The notes below the pieces were generated by a model. The model was not told the origin of the DNA. It ran no database searches and saw nothing but the letters and a program-made list of their open reading frames with translations. The position numbers were made by a program, and so were the translations under genes. From Hyphomicrobiales bacterium (lineage in GTDB: Bacteria > Pseudomonadota > Alphaproteobacteria > Rhizobiales > Beijerinckiaceae): a stretch of DNA of 64,000 nucleotides. Positions 18,357 through 26,694 of the stretch are shown here, one piece after another. Every line of letters starts with the position of its first letter. The first letter of the stretch is position 1. The stretch covers positions 186,001-250,000 of the forward strand of contig JAGXAN010000001.1 in the NCBI GenBank assembly GCA_019075865.1, written 5' to 3'.

Positions 18357-19061
18357 CTATTGGAAGAACTGCAGCGGGTTAAGCTGCCAGTTGCGCACCT
18401 TGACCTGCGCCGGGGCCGAATGAGCGGCATGGTTCCCGGTATAGGCGAGGTAATGGCCGTTGCCTGTGCGGTGATGGTGATGGGCATAGGCGAAGCGGCG
18501 ATGGTTTCGGGCCATGCTGCGATTGTGCAGCCGTGCCAGATAGCGCTTGTGGGCACGCAATTTAGCCATGTAACGCTTGTGCGACAGGCTCGGGTGCCCG
18601 TGCTTGTGCACGCGGCGCGACGCCGTATAGACCGGAAAACGCGGCTCACCGGTGATGTGGATGCGCGCGCCTTCCTGGCGCACAAGTGCAAACAATGTCG
18701 CGGCATTGGCGGAGGAGAGCCGCACGCAGCCATGCGAGCGTGGCACGCCCATGCTGGCGGCAGAATAGCCGCCGTGAATGGCATAGCCGCCGCGAAAGAA
18801 GATCGAATGCGGCATCGGTGCCATGTCATATTCGTGCGAATAATGCATCGTTTCCATACGTTGCACATGGTAATTGCCACGTGGTGTAATGTAGCCGCGC
18901 CGCGCCGAGGAGACCGGCCATTCGTAAGTTGCGCCATTATCGGCTTGCACATGCATCGTCTGGCTGGAAAGATCGACGCTGATATCAACAGCCGCGCGGG
19001 CCGGAACCGTAATCATCAATGTGCTGGCAATGAGCACCATAAGCAATGCAAAAAAGCGCAT
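18357..19061 (-). CDS. L,D-transpeptidase (YkuD domain) with basic His-rich C-terminal tail
   Basis: A 234-residue periplasmic enzyme that makes 3-3 cross-links in peptidoglycan or attaches proteins to it. From the ATG at 19061 (GGAG box) there is a signal peptide (MRFFALLMVLIASTL, ending VPARAA). The YkuD domain ends with AIHGGYSAASMGVPRSHGCVRL, with catalytic Cys112 and the preceding His. From about residue 150 to the end the protein becomes very basic and rich in His, Tyr and Arg (RRVHKHGH, AYAHHHHRTGNGHY), an unusual extension that might bind metal, teichoic-like polymers or the wall itself. It is divergent from mepA, a cross-link-cleaving endopeptidase. Confidence 0.92.
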   Translation of the reverse strand: MRFFALLMVLIASTLMITVPARAAVDISVDLSSQTMHVQADNGATYEWPVSSARRGYITPRGNYHVQRMETMHYSHEYDMAPMPHSIFFRGGYAIHGGYSAASMGVPRSHGCVRLSSANAATLFALVRQEGARIHITGEPRFPVYTASRRVHKHGHPSLSHKRYMAKLRAHKRYLARLHNRSMARNHRRFAYAHHHHRTGNGHYLAYTGNHAAHSAPAQVKVRNWQLNPLQFFQ

Positions 19062-19356
19062 AACAAACTCCAGTAATAAGCGAATACACAACTCCAGCAA
19101 CAGTCACACAATCGCCGTATTTTCGCAAGCCCGTTGTGGAAGTAAGCTTAAGGAAACCCACACGCGGTGGACGATGCAGCAATTTGGCTGCTGTCTTATT
19201 GATGAACCGTCCGGCTTTTGCGCAAAGGTTTGCCCGGTCAATTCTGAGCCAGGAATTTTTGCAGTCGACGGCTGCCGGTTCGCAGTTTATTTTAACGAGA
19301 ATCAGTGAACGATCGCGGTGGCACCGCCAACGCAAAACCGAGCAGGGAAATCGACA

Positions 19357-20262
19357 ATGCACGGCAGATCCCAGATTGCAGCTTTGGCCGGGTTCGCCCT
19401 GGTGGGCACCCTTGGCATGACTGCCGCCCGCGCAACAACGGTGGCGCCGCCCGAAGCGGATCAGGGCAGCAAAGTGGCCAAATATCTTTTCCAGAAAGAA
19501 AAGACGCCCAGTTCCGGCCCCTCGCAAGCGATTGGCTTTTACTCGCGCGGATGCCTGCAGGGTGGCAAGGCCCTGCCCATGACCGGCCCGACCTGGCAGG
19601 TGATGCGCCCGGATCGTGACCGCTATTGGGGGATGCCGCAATTGCTGTCCTTTATCGAGCGTGTCTCGCAAAAGGCGGCAAAAGCTGCGGGGATTCCCGG
19701 CTTGCTGGTGGGTGACATGGCGCAACCGCGCGGTGGCCCGATGGAGAGCATGCACGCCTCGCATCAGATCGGGTTGGATGTTGATTTATGGTTCAGCCCC
19801 ATGCCCAACCATACGCTAAGCCACGAGGAGCGCGAGAAAATGGGTGCCGCATCCATGGTCAGCGCCAACAAGATTGACACCAGCGCCGCATTCACGCCGG
19901 CCCGAATGGCCGAATTGAAAGCGGTGGCGCAAGATGCGGAAGTGGACCGCATTTTTGTCAATCCGGCGATCAAGAAGACCATTTGCAAGACCGCGACCGG
20001 TGATCGCGCCTGGCTGAACAAGGTGCACCCGCTCTGGGGGCACCGAACCCATTTTCATGTGCGGCTCTATTGCCCGAGCGGCGACAGCCAATGCAAGCCA
20101 CAACCGGCCTATCGCGCCGGTGATGGCTGCGGCAAGACGCTGGCCTACTGGTTCAGTGATGCGATCTTGCATCCAAAGCCCAACCCCAATTATCACCCCA
20201 GGCCGCCGATCACGCTGGCGCAATTGCCCAAGGGTTGCAGCGCTTTGGTTGAAGGCCACTAA
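19357..20262 (+). CDS. mepA: penicillin-insensitive murein endopeptidase
   Basis: MepA is a periplasmic zinc LAS metallopeptidase that cleaves D-Ala-mDAP (4-3) and mDAP-mDAP (3-3) cross-links. From the ATG at 19357 (CAGGGA box) the protein has 301 residues with a signal peptide ending near ARATT. Zinc ligands are seen in MHASHQIGLDVDLWF (His and Asp) and in GHRTHFHVRLYC. Three cysteine-containing segments (SRGCLQGG, KKTICKT, LYCPSGDSQC) match the disulfide-rich MepA family. A 295-base gap separates it from the divergent L,D-transpeptidase and should contain both promoters. Confidence 0.94.
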   Translation: MHGRSQIAALAGFALVGTLGMTAARATTVAPPEADQGSKVAKYLFQKEKTPSSGPSQAIGFYSRGCLQGGKALPMTGPTWQVMRPDRDRYWGMPQLLSFIERVSQKAAKAAGIPGLLVGDMAQPRGGPMESMHASHQIGLDVDLWFSPMPNHTLSHEEREKMGAASMVSANKIDTSAAFTPARMAELKAVAQDAEVDRIFVNPAIKKTICKTATGDRAWLNKVHPLWGHRTHFHVRLYCPSGDSQCKPQPAYRAGDGCGKTLAYWFSDAILHPKPNPNYHPRPPITLAQLPKGCSALVEGH

Positions 20263-20285
20263 CGCGGGGCCGGCGGGAATCCGAC

Positions 20286-21524
20286 TCAGCCGTGCGAGGC
20301 GGCACGTGTCACCCGCGCCTGCAAATCCTGGAGCTTTTTCAGGGTGGATTCGGTCTCGACGCTTTTTTGGTCTTTGAACTGGCGCTGATTATGCGCCATT
20401 TCGCGGCCCAGTTCGACGATGGATTGGCGCAGCGCACCGTGATCGGGCGGGGGCATCTGCGCATGGGCCAAAGCATCGCGCGCGCTTGGGTGGGTCGCGG
20501 CCGCATCGCTTGGCTCGGGTATTGTAAGTTGGCTACGCCGTTCGTGTTCCTGCCGTAGCGCTTGCAATGCACCTTTCAAACTGGCGTTTTCCACCCGCAG
20601 CGCGGTCAGTTCTTCATCGAGGCCGCTGCGCGTCTGGCCGCTTGCTTGGGTTTGCTCCAGCAGCGCGGCACGTGCTTCGCCTTCGCTGGTCTGGGCGCGC
20701 TGCAAATCCCTTTGCCCCGATTTCAAGCGGGCTTCGGCTGCCTGCAACTGCCCCAGCGTCTGCACTTTGGCGTCCATCTCGCTGCGCAGCAGTCCCTCCA
20801 GTTCCTGAATGCGGGCCCGCGCCTTTTCATGGCGGGTCTTCAGGCGCTGCTGGCTATTGCGCAAGTCGACAAGTTCGGCCTCCAGCGCAACCGGCACCGT
20901 TTGCAATCGCGCGATCAAGCTTTCCTGCTCGACAATTTTCATGCGGCTTTTGTCAAATTGATGCTGCAAATCTTCGAGCAGCATTTCATGGCTGGTAATG
21001 CGGGTTTGCAGCGCCGCGAGATTGGCGCGCTGCACCTGCGTTTCTGCTTCAAGCCCGCGGATATTGGCGCGCAACCCCTCGTTTTCGCGACGTTTTCGCG
21101 CGATCTGGGCGGCAGAATCATAGATTTCCAAATGAAGCGCGCTGTTCTGGGCTTGCGCCTCGATATGCTCGCGTGACAGCGTCGCATGCTCGGCCTGCAA
21201 TTCTTTCAGGTTTTGGCGCAGTGGCCCGGCCTCGCCCTGCAATTGCAAAATCTGCCCCTCGGCCCGGCCCAGGGCGGCGCGGGTCTGGGTTTCGGCGTCG
21301 CTCACCTGCGCCATCCTGATTTCCGCAGCGCGTAATTGTGCGGCGGCCTCCGCCCGCAGCGCGTCGCGCCCTGCCAGCACCTCGCCCATCGACATCGGCA
21401 TGCGCGCTTCCAGCTCGCGCTGTGCCAGCCGAACCGCGCGCTTCTTGTAAGCGGGCAAGAAAAACGCACCAAACAGGCCCATGGCCAGGGCACCGATGGC
21501 GAAAATCATAATCAATTGGATCAA
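20286..21524 (-). CDS. membrane-anchored long coiled-coil protein, unknown function
   Basis: A 412-residue protein with one N-terminal membrane helix (MIQLIMIFAIGALAMGLFGA) followed by a basic AYKKRAVRLAQRE segment and a nearly continuous coiled coil, Gln/Glu/Ala/Leu/Arg-rich, from about 30 to 320. The C-terminal 80 residues are less regular (SDAAATHPSARDALAHAQM, then another short coil). I recognise no enzymatic motif. Similar single-span coiled-coil proteins occur in Rhizobiales without known function; a scaffold or envelope role is a guess. It is convergent with mepA (23-base gap). The 107-base interval after its start, towards ccmB, holds no gene. Confidence 0.8.
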   Translation of the reverse strand: MIQLIMIFAIGALAMGLFGAFFLPAYKKRAVRLAQRELEARMPMSMGEVLAGRDALRAEAAAQLRAAEIRMAQVSDAETQTRAALGRAEGQILQLQGEAGPLRQNLKELQAEHATLSREHIEAQAQNSALHLEIYDSAAQIARKRRENEGLRANIRGLEAETQVQRANLAALQTRITSHEMLLEDLQHQFDKSRMKIVEQESLIARLQTVPVALEAELVDLRNSQQRLKTRHEKARARIQELEGLLRSEMDAKVQTLGQLQAAEARLKSGQRDLQRAQTSEGEARAALLEQTQASGQTRSGLDEELTALRVENASLKGALQALRQEHERRSQLTIPEPSDAAATHPSARDALAHAQMPPPDHGALRQSIVELGREMAHNQRQFKDQKSVETESTLKKLQDLQARVTRAASHG

Positions 21525-21631
21525 GGAAAATGCCTAATCGAGAAGTTTCGCAATTATGCCACGCAGCGCCATGCAATGCAAAATTTTTGGCCCCCGCACA
21601 AGCGTGGCAACCGCTTTACCTGCAAGCATGG

Positions 21632-22306
21632 TTAGCTGTCGCTGCCAAGTCGCAGGCCGGCGGCGGCGGCGAATGGGGCACCGGCCACGCTCAGCATCAG
21701 CAAGCCAACCAGCACCAGCATCGGCACATGAAACGGCACATTGCCGCCGCTGAAGGCATCAGCCGCCGCCACGCCAAATATCAGCACCGGAATGGTAAAG
21801 GGCAAAATCAGAATAGCCATGAGCAGGCCGCCGCGTCGCAGCCCCGCCGTCAGCGCCGCACCTATGGCCGCCAGCAGGGTAAGTGCCGGCGTGCCCACCA
21901 GCAGCGTCAGCGTCACCCCGACCAGCGCTGTGCCGTCGAGATTCATCATCACGCCAAACAGCGGCGTCGCCAGCACCAGTGGCAGGCTGGTGGCGGTCCA
22001 ATGCGCCAGACATTTGACCAGAACCACCAGTTCCAGCGGCGCATCGCTCATGCGCAGCAGGTCCAGCGAGCCATCGTCGGCATCGCCCTGGAACAATCGG
22101 TCGAGCCCGAGCAGCGTTGCCAGCAGTGCCGCGATCCATAAGATCGCCGGCCCGATCCGCGCCAGAAGCTGCAAATCCGGCCCGACCGCAAACGGCACTA
22201 GCGTGACAAGGGTGAGGAAAAACACCACCCCCATGGCCGCGCCGCCGCCAACCCGCCCGGCCAGCCGCAATTCCCGCACAAACAGCGCTGCCAGGGCTGC
22301 CAGCAT
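21632..22306 (-). CDS. ccmB: haem exporter / cytochrome c maturation protein CcmB
   Basis: A 224-residue integral membrane protein with about six hydrophobic helices, starting FVRELRLAGRVGGGAAMGVVFF, matching CcmB (family FVRDL..R.G....P..FF). CcmB with the ATPase CcmA forms the ABC part of the type I cytochrome c maturation system, which releases holo-CcmE. The helix containing PLFGVMMNLDG and the L-TLLVGTPALTLLAAIGAAL segment also fit. Neither ccmA nor ccmC, normally adjacent, is in the window. Instead the ATG follows directly after the TAG stop of a ThDP enzyme gene (TAGATG), so its translation is probably coupled to an unrelated gene. Confidence 0.85.
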   Translation of the reverse strand: MLAALAALFVRELRLAGRVGGGAAMGVVFFLTLVTLVPFAVGPDLQLLARIGPAILWIAALLATLLGLDRLFQGDADDGSLDLLRMSDAPLELVVLVKCLAHWTATSLPLVLATPLFGVMMNLDGTALVGVTLTLLVGTPALTLLAAIGAALTAGLRRGGLLMAILILPFTIPVLIFGVAAADAFSGGNVPFHVPMLVLVGLLMLSVAGAPFAAAAGLRLGSDS

Positions 22307-23986
22307 CTAGCGCGCCCCGCGTTGCAGGGCGGCATCGCGCACCGCTTGCAATGTGGTTTGCGGCGTGATGCTCTCTGGGTTGATTTTCAGATGCAATATC
22401 GCCGGCAGCCCGGAATCGCGTGCCCGCACGAAAGCGGTTTCAAATTCGGCATTGGTGGTCACCGTCTCGCCGTGGCCGCCATAGGCGCGGGCCAGCGCCG
22501 CAAAATCGGGATTGCGCAATTGCGTGCCCGAAATCCGCCCCGGATATTCGCGCTCCTGATGCATTCTTATGGTGCCATACATGCCATTGTCGACGACAAT
22601 GATGATGATTTTGGCATTATATTGAACGGCGGTGGCAAATTCCTGGCCATTCATCAGAAAGCAGCCATCGCCAGCAAAAGCCACCACCAGCGCCTCGGGC
22701 CGGGTAAGACTCGCCCCGATACCGGCGGGCACGCCATAACCCATCGAACCCGATGTCGAGGCCAGATGCGCGCCAAACCGGCGGAACCGCAGAAACCGCC
22801 CCGGCCAGATCGCATAATTGCCAGCGCCATTGGTGATAATGTTGTCTTCGGGCAGGTTTGCCCGCAACCAGTGCATGACGCGGCCCAGATCAATGCCGGG
22901 CGGCGCGGCCGGCAGCACATCCGTCCAGCCGATATAATCGGCGCGCGCCTGCACGGTTTCCCCGGCCCAGGGTATGGATTGCGGCGGTTGCAACGCCTCC
23001 AGCGAGGCGCAGAACGCGGCGGGGGTCGCGTTTATACCCAATTCGGGGTGATAGACCCGGCCAAGCTCCTGCGCATCGGCATGCACATGCACCAGCCGCT
23101 GTTTGGGCCCCGGAATCGCAAACAGCGTGTAGGATTGCGACGGCATTTCGCTCATGCGCGCGCCCAGCAGCAAAACCAGATCCGCGCCCTCGATGCGCGC
23201 CTTCAGTTTCGGGTTGGGGCCAATGCCGATCTCACCGGCGAAATTGCGATGTTCGCCATCAAACAGCATCGTTCGCCGGAACGAAACCGCGACCGGCAGA
23301 TCAAACCTTCCGGCAAAGCGTTGCAGCGCCGCGCAGGCATTGGGGTTCCAACTGGTGCCGCCGACAATGGCGATCGGCCTTTGGGCCGCCCATAGCATTT
23401 TCTGCAATTGCGCCATCTGGCCTGCCCCCGGCCATGTCGGCACGGGCTCGACGCGCTGGGCGTCGATCACGTCGGCCACATCGCGCAGCATGTCCTCGGG
23501 CAGCGATATCACCACGGGTCCCGGACGCCCCTGCATGGCAACATGAAAGGCCCGCGAGATGATTTCGGGAATGCGGGCGCAATCGTCAATTTCTGTCACC
23601 CATTTGGCGGTGGAGCCGAAAAACGACCGGAAATTCATCTCCTGAAAGGCACCGCGCTCGCGCATGCTCCGCTCGATCTGGCCAATGAACAGGATCAAGG
23701 GCACTGAATCATGTTCGGCAATGTGAATGCCGGGGGAGGCATTGGTGGCACCCGGGCCGCGCGTGACAAATACCACGCCGGGGCGTCCGGTAAGGCGCGC
23801 CTGTGCATCCGCCATCATGGTCGCGCCGCCTTCCTGGCGGCAGATGACGACATCAATGCTGGCATCATGCAGCGCGTCCAGCACGGCAAGGTAACTTTCA
23901 CCAGGAACGCAGAAAATCCGTTCCACCCCCTGCGCTTCCAGTTGGTTGACCAGAATCTGTCCGCCAGTTCGCATATTATGCTGCAT
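22307..23986 (-). CDS. thiamine-diphosphate-dependent enzyme, acetolactate synthase/benzoylformate decarboxylase-like
   Basis: A 559-residue three-domain ThDP enzyme. The activating glutamate is in CRQEGGATMMADA and the ThDP/Mg motif is AFAGDGCFLMNGQEFATAVQYNAKIIIIVVDN (described by GDG and the final N). It has the ALS-type N-terminal half (FVTRGPGATNASPGIHIAEHDSVPLILFIGQI). The start at 23986 has a GGAGG box. It lacks evident quinone- or oxalyl-CoA-specific motifs, and no regulatory ilvN subunit is adjacent, so it is likely a catabolic decarboxylase or synthase rather than biosynthetic IlvB. Substrate unknown. Its stop is joined to the ccmB start. Confidence 0.88.
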   Translation of the reverse strand: MQHNMRTGGQILVNQLEAQGVERIFCVPGESYLAVLDALHDASIDVVICRQEGGATMMADAQARLTGRPGVVFVTRGPGATNASPGIHIAEHDSVPLILFIGQIERSMRERGAFQEMNFRSFFGSTAKWVTEIDDCARIPEIISRAFHVAMQGRPGPVVISLPEDMLRDVADVIDAQRVEPVPTWPGAGQMAQLQKMLWAAQRPIAIVGGTSWNPNACAALQRFAGRFDLPVAVSFRRTMLFDGEHRNFAGEIGIGPNPKLKARIEGADLVLLLGARMSEMPSQSYTLFAIPGPKQRLVHVHADAQELGRVYHPELGINATPAAFCASLEALQPPQSIPWAGETVQARADYIGWTDVLPAAPPGIDLGRVMHWLRANLPEDNIITNGAGNYAIWPGRFLRFRRFGAHLASTSGSMGYGVPAGIGASLTRPEALVVAFAGDGCFLMNGQEFATAVQYNAKIIIIVVDNGMYGTIRMHQEREYPGRISGTQLRNPDFAALARAYGGHGETVTTNAEFETAFVRARDSGLPAILHLKINPESITPQTTLQAVRDAALQRGAR

Positions 23987-24036
23987 AAAGCCTCCACTGA
24001 TTGGCCCAAATGCTGTAGCGGCCAATTTCGCATTAT

Positions 24037-24069
24037 AAAAGGCCCGATTTCACGGCGAAAGCCGGGCCT
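24037..24069 (-). terminator. Rho-independent terminator after the glycine-rich small protein
   Basis: On the minus strand AGGCCCG (24069-24063) pairs with CGGGCCT (24046-24040) around a 16-base loop, followed by TTT and ATAATG. It ends transcription 31 bases after the stop of the 95-residue protein and isolates it from the ThDP enzyme gene. Confidence 0.7.
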
Positions 24070-24099
24070 GCCTCAGGGCCTGTTCATAGCCTGAAATGT

Positions 24100-24387
24100 T
24101 TAGTTTTTTGCCATCATCGATCTCGCAAGGCTGATCACGGCCATCAGCGCCCCGCCGCCGATGCCGCCACTGGCAACCCCCGCAATCAATGCACCCACAT
24201 CGCCACCCCCCATAGCCGCAGCGGCCCCGCCGCCCATCAGGGCACCCAGCAATTCGCCACCCAAACCACCCCCGACAATACCGGCGAGCGAATTGCCAAA
24301 GGTGCCCATATCCAGCCTTTTCACCAGCCCGCCAACAATATTGCCGCCAACCGCGCCCGAAACAATTTGAATGATCAATGCCAACAT
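24100..24387 (-). CDS. glycine-rich small membrane protein, unknown function
   Basis: A 95-residue protein dominated by Gly, Ala, Leu and Ile. It opens with a hydrophobic stretch (MLALIIQIVSGAVGGNIVGG), then a short polar turn (LVKRLDMGTFGNS), a long glycine-zipper-like hydrophobic core with many GxxxG steps (GGGLGGELLGALMGGG), and a basic end (SLARSMMAKN). GGAGATAAAAA-ATG gives a good start and a terminator follows, so it is very likely expressed alone. Glycine-zipper proteins are often membrane-active or form oligomers; toxin-like, scaffold or stress roles are all possible and none is supported. It is divergent from the beta-propeller pair. Confidence 0.75.
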   Translation of the reverse strand: MLALIIQIVSGAVGGNIVGGLVKRLDMGTFGNSLAGIVGGGLGGELLGALMGGGAAAAMGGGDVGALIAGVASGGIGGGALMAVISLARSMMAKN

Positions 24388-24594
24388 TTTTTATCTCCAA
24401 TTTTGGTGGGTTGCGCAATGTTGCAACTCCCGGTGGCAATATGCCACTTTTGGCGCAAGCCGCAAATCAGGCCACCCGCAAAGCTGATTTTTGAGATAAT
24501 TCTTGTCACGATGAACGCATTGCGTGCGGGCGCATGGTTGGGTTGCAAAAAGTTTGAATTTTGGTGTTGTCACCTCCAGAGCCAGGAGTAGAGT

Positions 24595-25638
24595 ATGGGC
24601 CAAGTCCGAACCTGTGCTTCGCTTGTCTTCCCGTTGCCACCGAAAGCCTTTTTGATGCATTTTACCCTGCGACTGCTTGCATTCGGAACCCTCGTTGCAG
24701 GATTGGCCGTGCAGGTGGCTCCGGCTTTTGCGTACACGGCCTATGTGTCGAATGAGAAGGGCGATTCCGTCTCCGTCATCGACACGCTGAGCGAAAAGGT
24801 CGTCGCCACAATTGCGGTGGGCCAGCGGCCGCGAGGCATAGCGGCGAACCGGGACGGCAGCGAGATCTATGTTTGTCTGGGTGATGACAATACGGTACGC
24901 ATCATCGACACAAAAACCAAAAAGACCATCGGTGACCTGCCATCTGGCAATGATCCGGAGCTGCTTTTCGTCAATCCGCAGAATGGCGATGTCTATCTCT
25001 CCAATGAGGATGACAACAAGATTACCGCGATTGATCCAAAGGCGCGCAAGGCCTTGTTCAGCATTCCGGTTGGCGTCGAGCCCGAAGGCATGACGGTCAG
25101 CCCGGATGGCAAGCTGATCGTCAACACCTCCGAAACCACCAATATGGCGCATGTGATTGACATCGCCCAAAAGAAGATCATCGCCAATGTGCTCGTCGAC
25201 CAGCGTCCGCGCTTCGTCACCTTCAAGCATGACGGTTCGGAAATGTGGGTGAGCTCCGAAGTCGGCGGCTCGATCAGTGTTATTGACCCCAAGACCTGGA
25301 AAATCACCCAGAAAATCACCTTCAACGTGCCGGGCCTGGCGGCGGAAGAGATTCAGCCCGTCGGCATCGGCATCAGCCGGGATGACAAATTGGCCTTCAT
25401 CGCGCTTGGGCCCGCCAACCGCATTGCCGTGGTCGATGTCGCCACCCATAAGGTGCTGAAATATCTATTGGTGGGCCAGCGGGTATGGCATATGGATTTT
25501 ACGCCGGACGGCAAGCAATTATGGACGACCAATGGCGTTTCCAATGATGTTTCCATCATTGATGTCGCCAGTTTGCGCGTCACCAAATCCATTCCAGTCG
25601 GGCCGCAGCCGTGGGGCGTCGTGATAACGGATAAGTGA
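24595..25638 (+). CDS. YVTN/YncE-type beta-propeller, PQQ-dependent-catabolism-associated
   Basis: An exported seven-bladed propeller. Repeats of about 42 residues recur as SVSVIDTLSEKVVATIAVGQRPRG, TVRIIDTKTKKTIG, AHVIDIAQKKIIANVLV, SISVIDPKTWKITQKI, RIAVVDVATHKVLKYLLVG and DVSIIDVASLRVTKSIPVG (each shown in part). The start at 24595 has an AGGAG box; the ATG at 24655 (MHFTLRLLAFG) gives a cleaner signal peptide ending APAFA, so the true N-terminus is open. The mature start YTAYVSNEKGDSVSVID matches the beta-propeller family that accompanies PQQ dehydrogenases and CXXCW proteins. It is followed by a second propeller gene after about 70 bases and probably co-transcribed. Confidence 0.87.
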   Translation: MGQVRTCASLVFPLPPKAFLMHFTLRLLAFGTLVAGLAVQVAPAFAYTAYVSNEKGDSVSVIDTLSEKVVATIAVGQRPRGIAANRDGSEIYVCLGDDNTVRIIDTKTKKTIGDLPSGNDPELLFVNPQNGDVYLSNEDDNKITAIDPKARKALFSIPVGVEPEGMTVSPDGKLIVNTSETTNMAHVIDIAQKKIIANVLVDQRPRFVTFKHDGSEMWVSSEVGGSISVIDPKTWKITQKITFNVPGLAAEEIQPVGIGISRDDKLAFIALGPANRIAVVDVATHKVLKYLLVGQRVWHMDFTPDGKQLWTTNGVSNDVSIIDVASLRVTKSIPVGPQPWGVVITDK

Positions 25639-25707
25639 CTGTCATACGGGTAACCAAGGTTTTTCCTGGGAAACAAGGGTTGTTCCTGGCAAATTGAGAA
25701 GGTGAAG

Positions 25708-26694
25708 ATGATTGGCTCCAGATTGATTGCAAGTGCATCCAAATCGATGCAAATGCGTTCTCGACTCATGCAAGTGCTGGTGGGGCTTGTCTGGCTGCCA
25801 TCGGCCGCGCTGGCCCAGCACGCCCTGATCCCGAATTTTGGTGCCCCGACCCTCTCCCTGGTGGATGTCAACAAGATGGAGGTTGCAGCAACCATCGACA
25901 CCGCACCGGGCATCATTGGCATTGCCATGGCGACCGATGGGCGCACGGCCTATCTGACCAACCCATCCACCCATTCATTGTCCGTGCTGGATGTCGCCAG
26001 CCAAAAAATCATCCGTCGCATTCCACTGGTTGGCGGCCCGATTGGCGTGGTTGTCGATCCCAATCGCTCGGTCGTCTATGCCACGGATAGTGACAATGCC
26101 AAGGTTTACGCGATTGACCCCAGCAATTCCGGCGTTCTGGCTTCGGCCGATACCGGCAAATATCCATTCGGCCTCGCCATCAGCCCGGATGGCAAATCGC
26201 TGATCAGCGCCGATCGCGATGATAATCGGGTGACGATCATCGACACGGCCGACATGCGCAAGACCGATGTGGTGCGGGTGCGGCAAAGCCCGATGGGCGT
26301 CGCCATTGACAAGGATGGCCTGCGGGCTTTCGTTGCCAATAGCGCGGCCAATAACGTCAGCGTCATTGACATTGCCTCGCGCCAGATCGTCGGCGGCATC
26401 AACGTGGGCAAGACGCCGGTGGCCGTAGCCCTCACCGCCACGCGCGGTTTTGTCTCGAACAAGGACGACAATACGGTTTCGGTTTTTGACCTCGCTTCGT
26501 TGCAGGTATTGAGCCAGGTGAAGGTGTGCGACGCGCCCTATGGTCTTGCCGCGAGCAAGGACGGTGCCCATCTCTACATTGCCTGTAGCGGCTCCAATGA
26601 GATGGCAAGCATGGACACCCAGACTTTCCGCATCAATGCACAAGTGGCGACCGGCCCAAAACCGCAAGCCTTGGGCAATTTTGTCGCTCCCTAG
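25708..26694 (+). CDS. second YncE-like beta-propeller protein, exported
   Basis: A 328-residue exported propeller starting at the ATG at 25708, or at GTG 25702 two codons earlier. A signal peptide ends near SAALAQ. Blades repeat with the pattern VSVIDIASRQIVGGINVGKTP and TVSVFDLASLQVLSQVKV. The mature sequence begins HALIPNFGAPTLSLVDVNKM, as in quinoprotein-associated propellers. Unlike its neighbour, it has two cysteines in the last blade (VKVCDAP and YIACSGS) that could form a disulfide. It may act with the first propeller as a periplasmic partner; no dehydrogenase is near. Its TAG stop overlaps the opposed rdgB stop in a shared CTAG (26691-26694). Confidence 0.85.
   Translation: MIGSRLIASASKSMQMRSRLMQVLVGLVWLPSAALAQHALIPNFGAPTLSLVDVNKMEVAATIDTAPGIIGIAMATDGRTAYLTNPSTHSLSVLDVASQKIIRRIPLVGGPIGVVVDPNRSVVYATDSDNAKVYAIDPSNSGVLASADTGKYPFGLAISPDGKSLISADRDDNRVTIIDTADMRKTDVVRVRQSPMGVAIDKDGLRAFVANSAANNVSVIDIASRQIVGGINVGKTPVAVALTATRGFVSNKDDNTVSVFDLASLQVLSQVKVCDAPYGLAASKDGAHLYIACSGSNEMASMDTQTFRINAQVATGPKPQALGNFVAP

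Noticed and set aside
21530-22141. Gln/His-rich plus-strand frame opposite ccmB
   Set aside because: It mirrors hydrophobic codons of CcmB and has no ribosome-binding site; the CcmB reading is convincing.
24411-24418. TTGCGCAA palindrome as a regulon operator shared by the relay genes
   Set aside because: The same 8-mer occurs at several unrelated places (for example about 14599, 19216 and 56602), so it is not specific.
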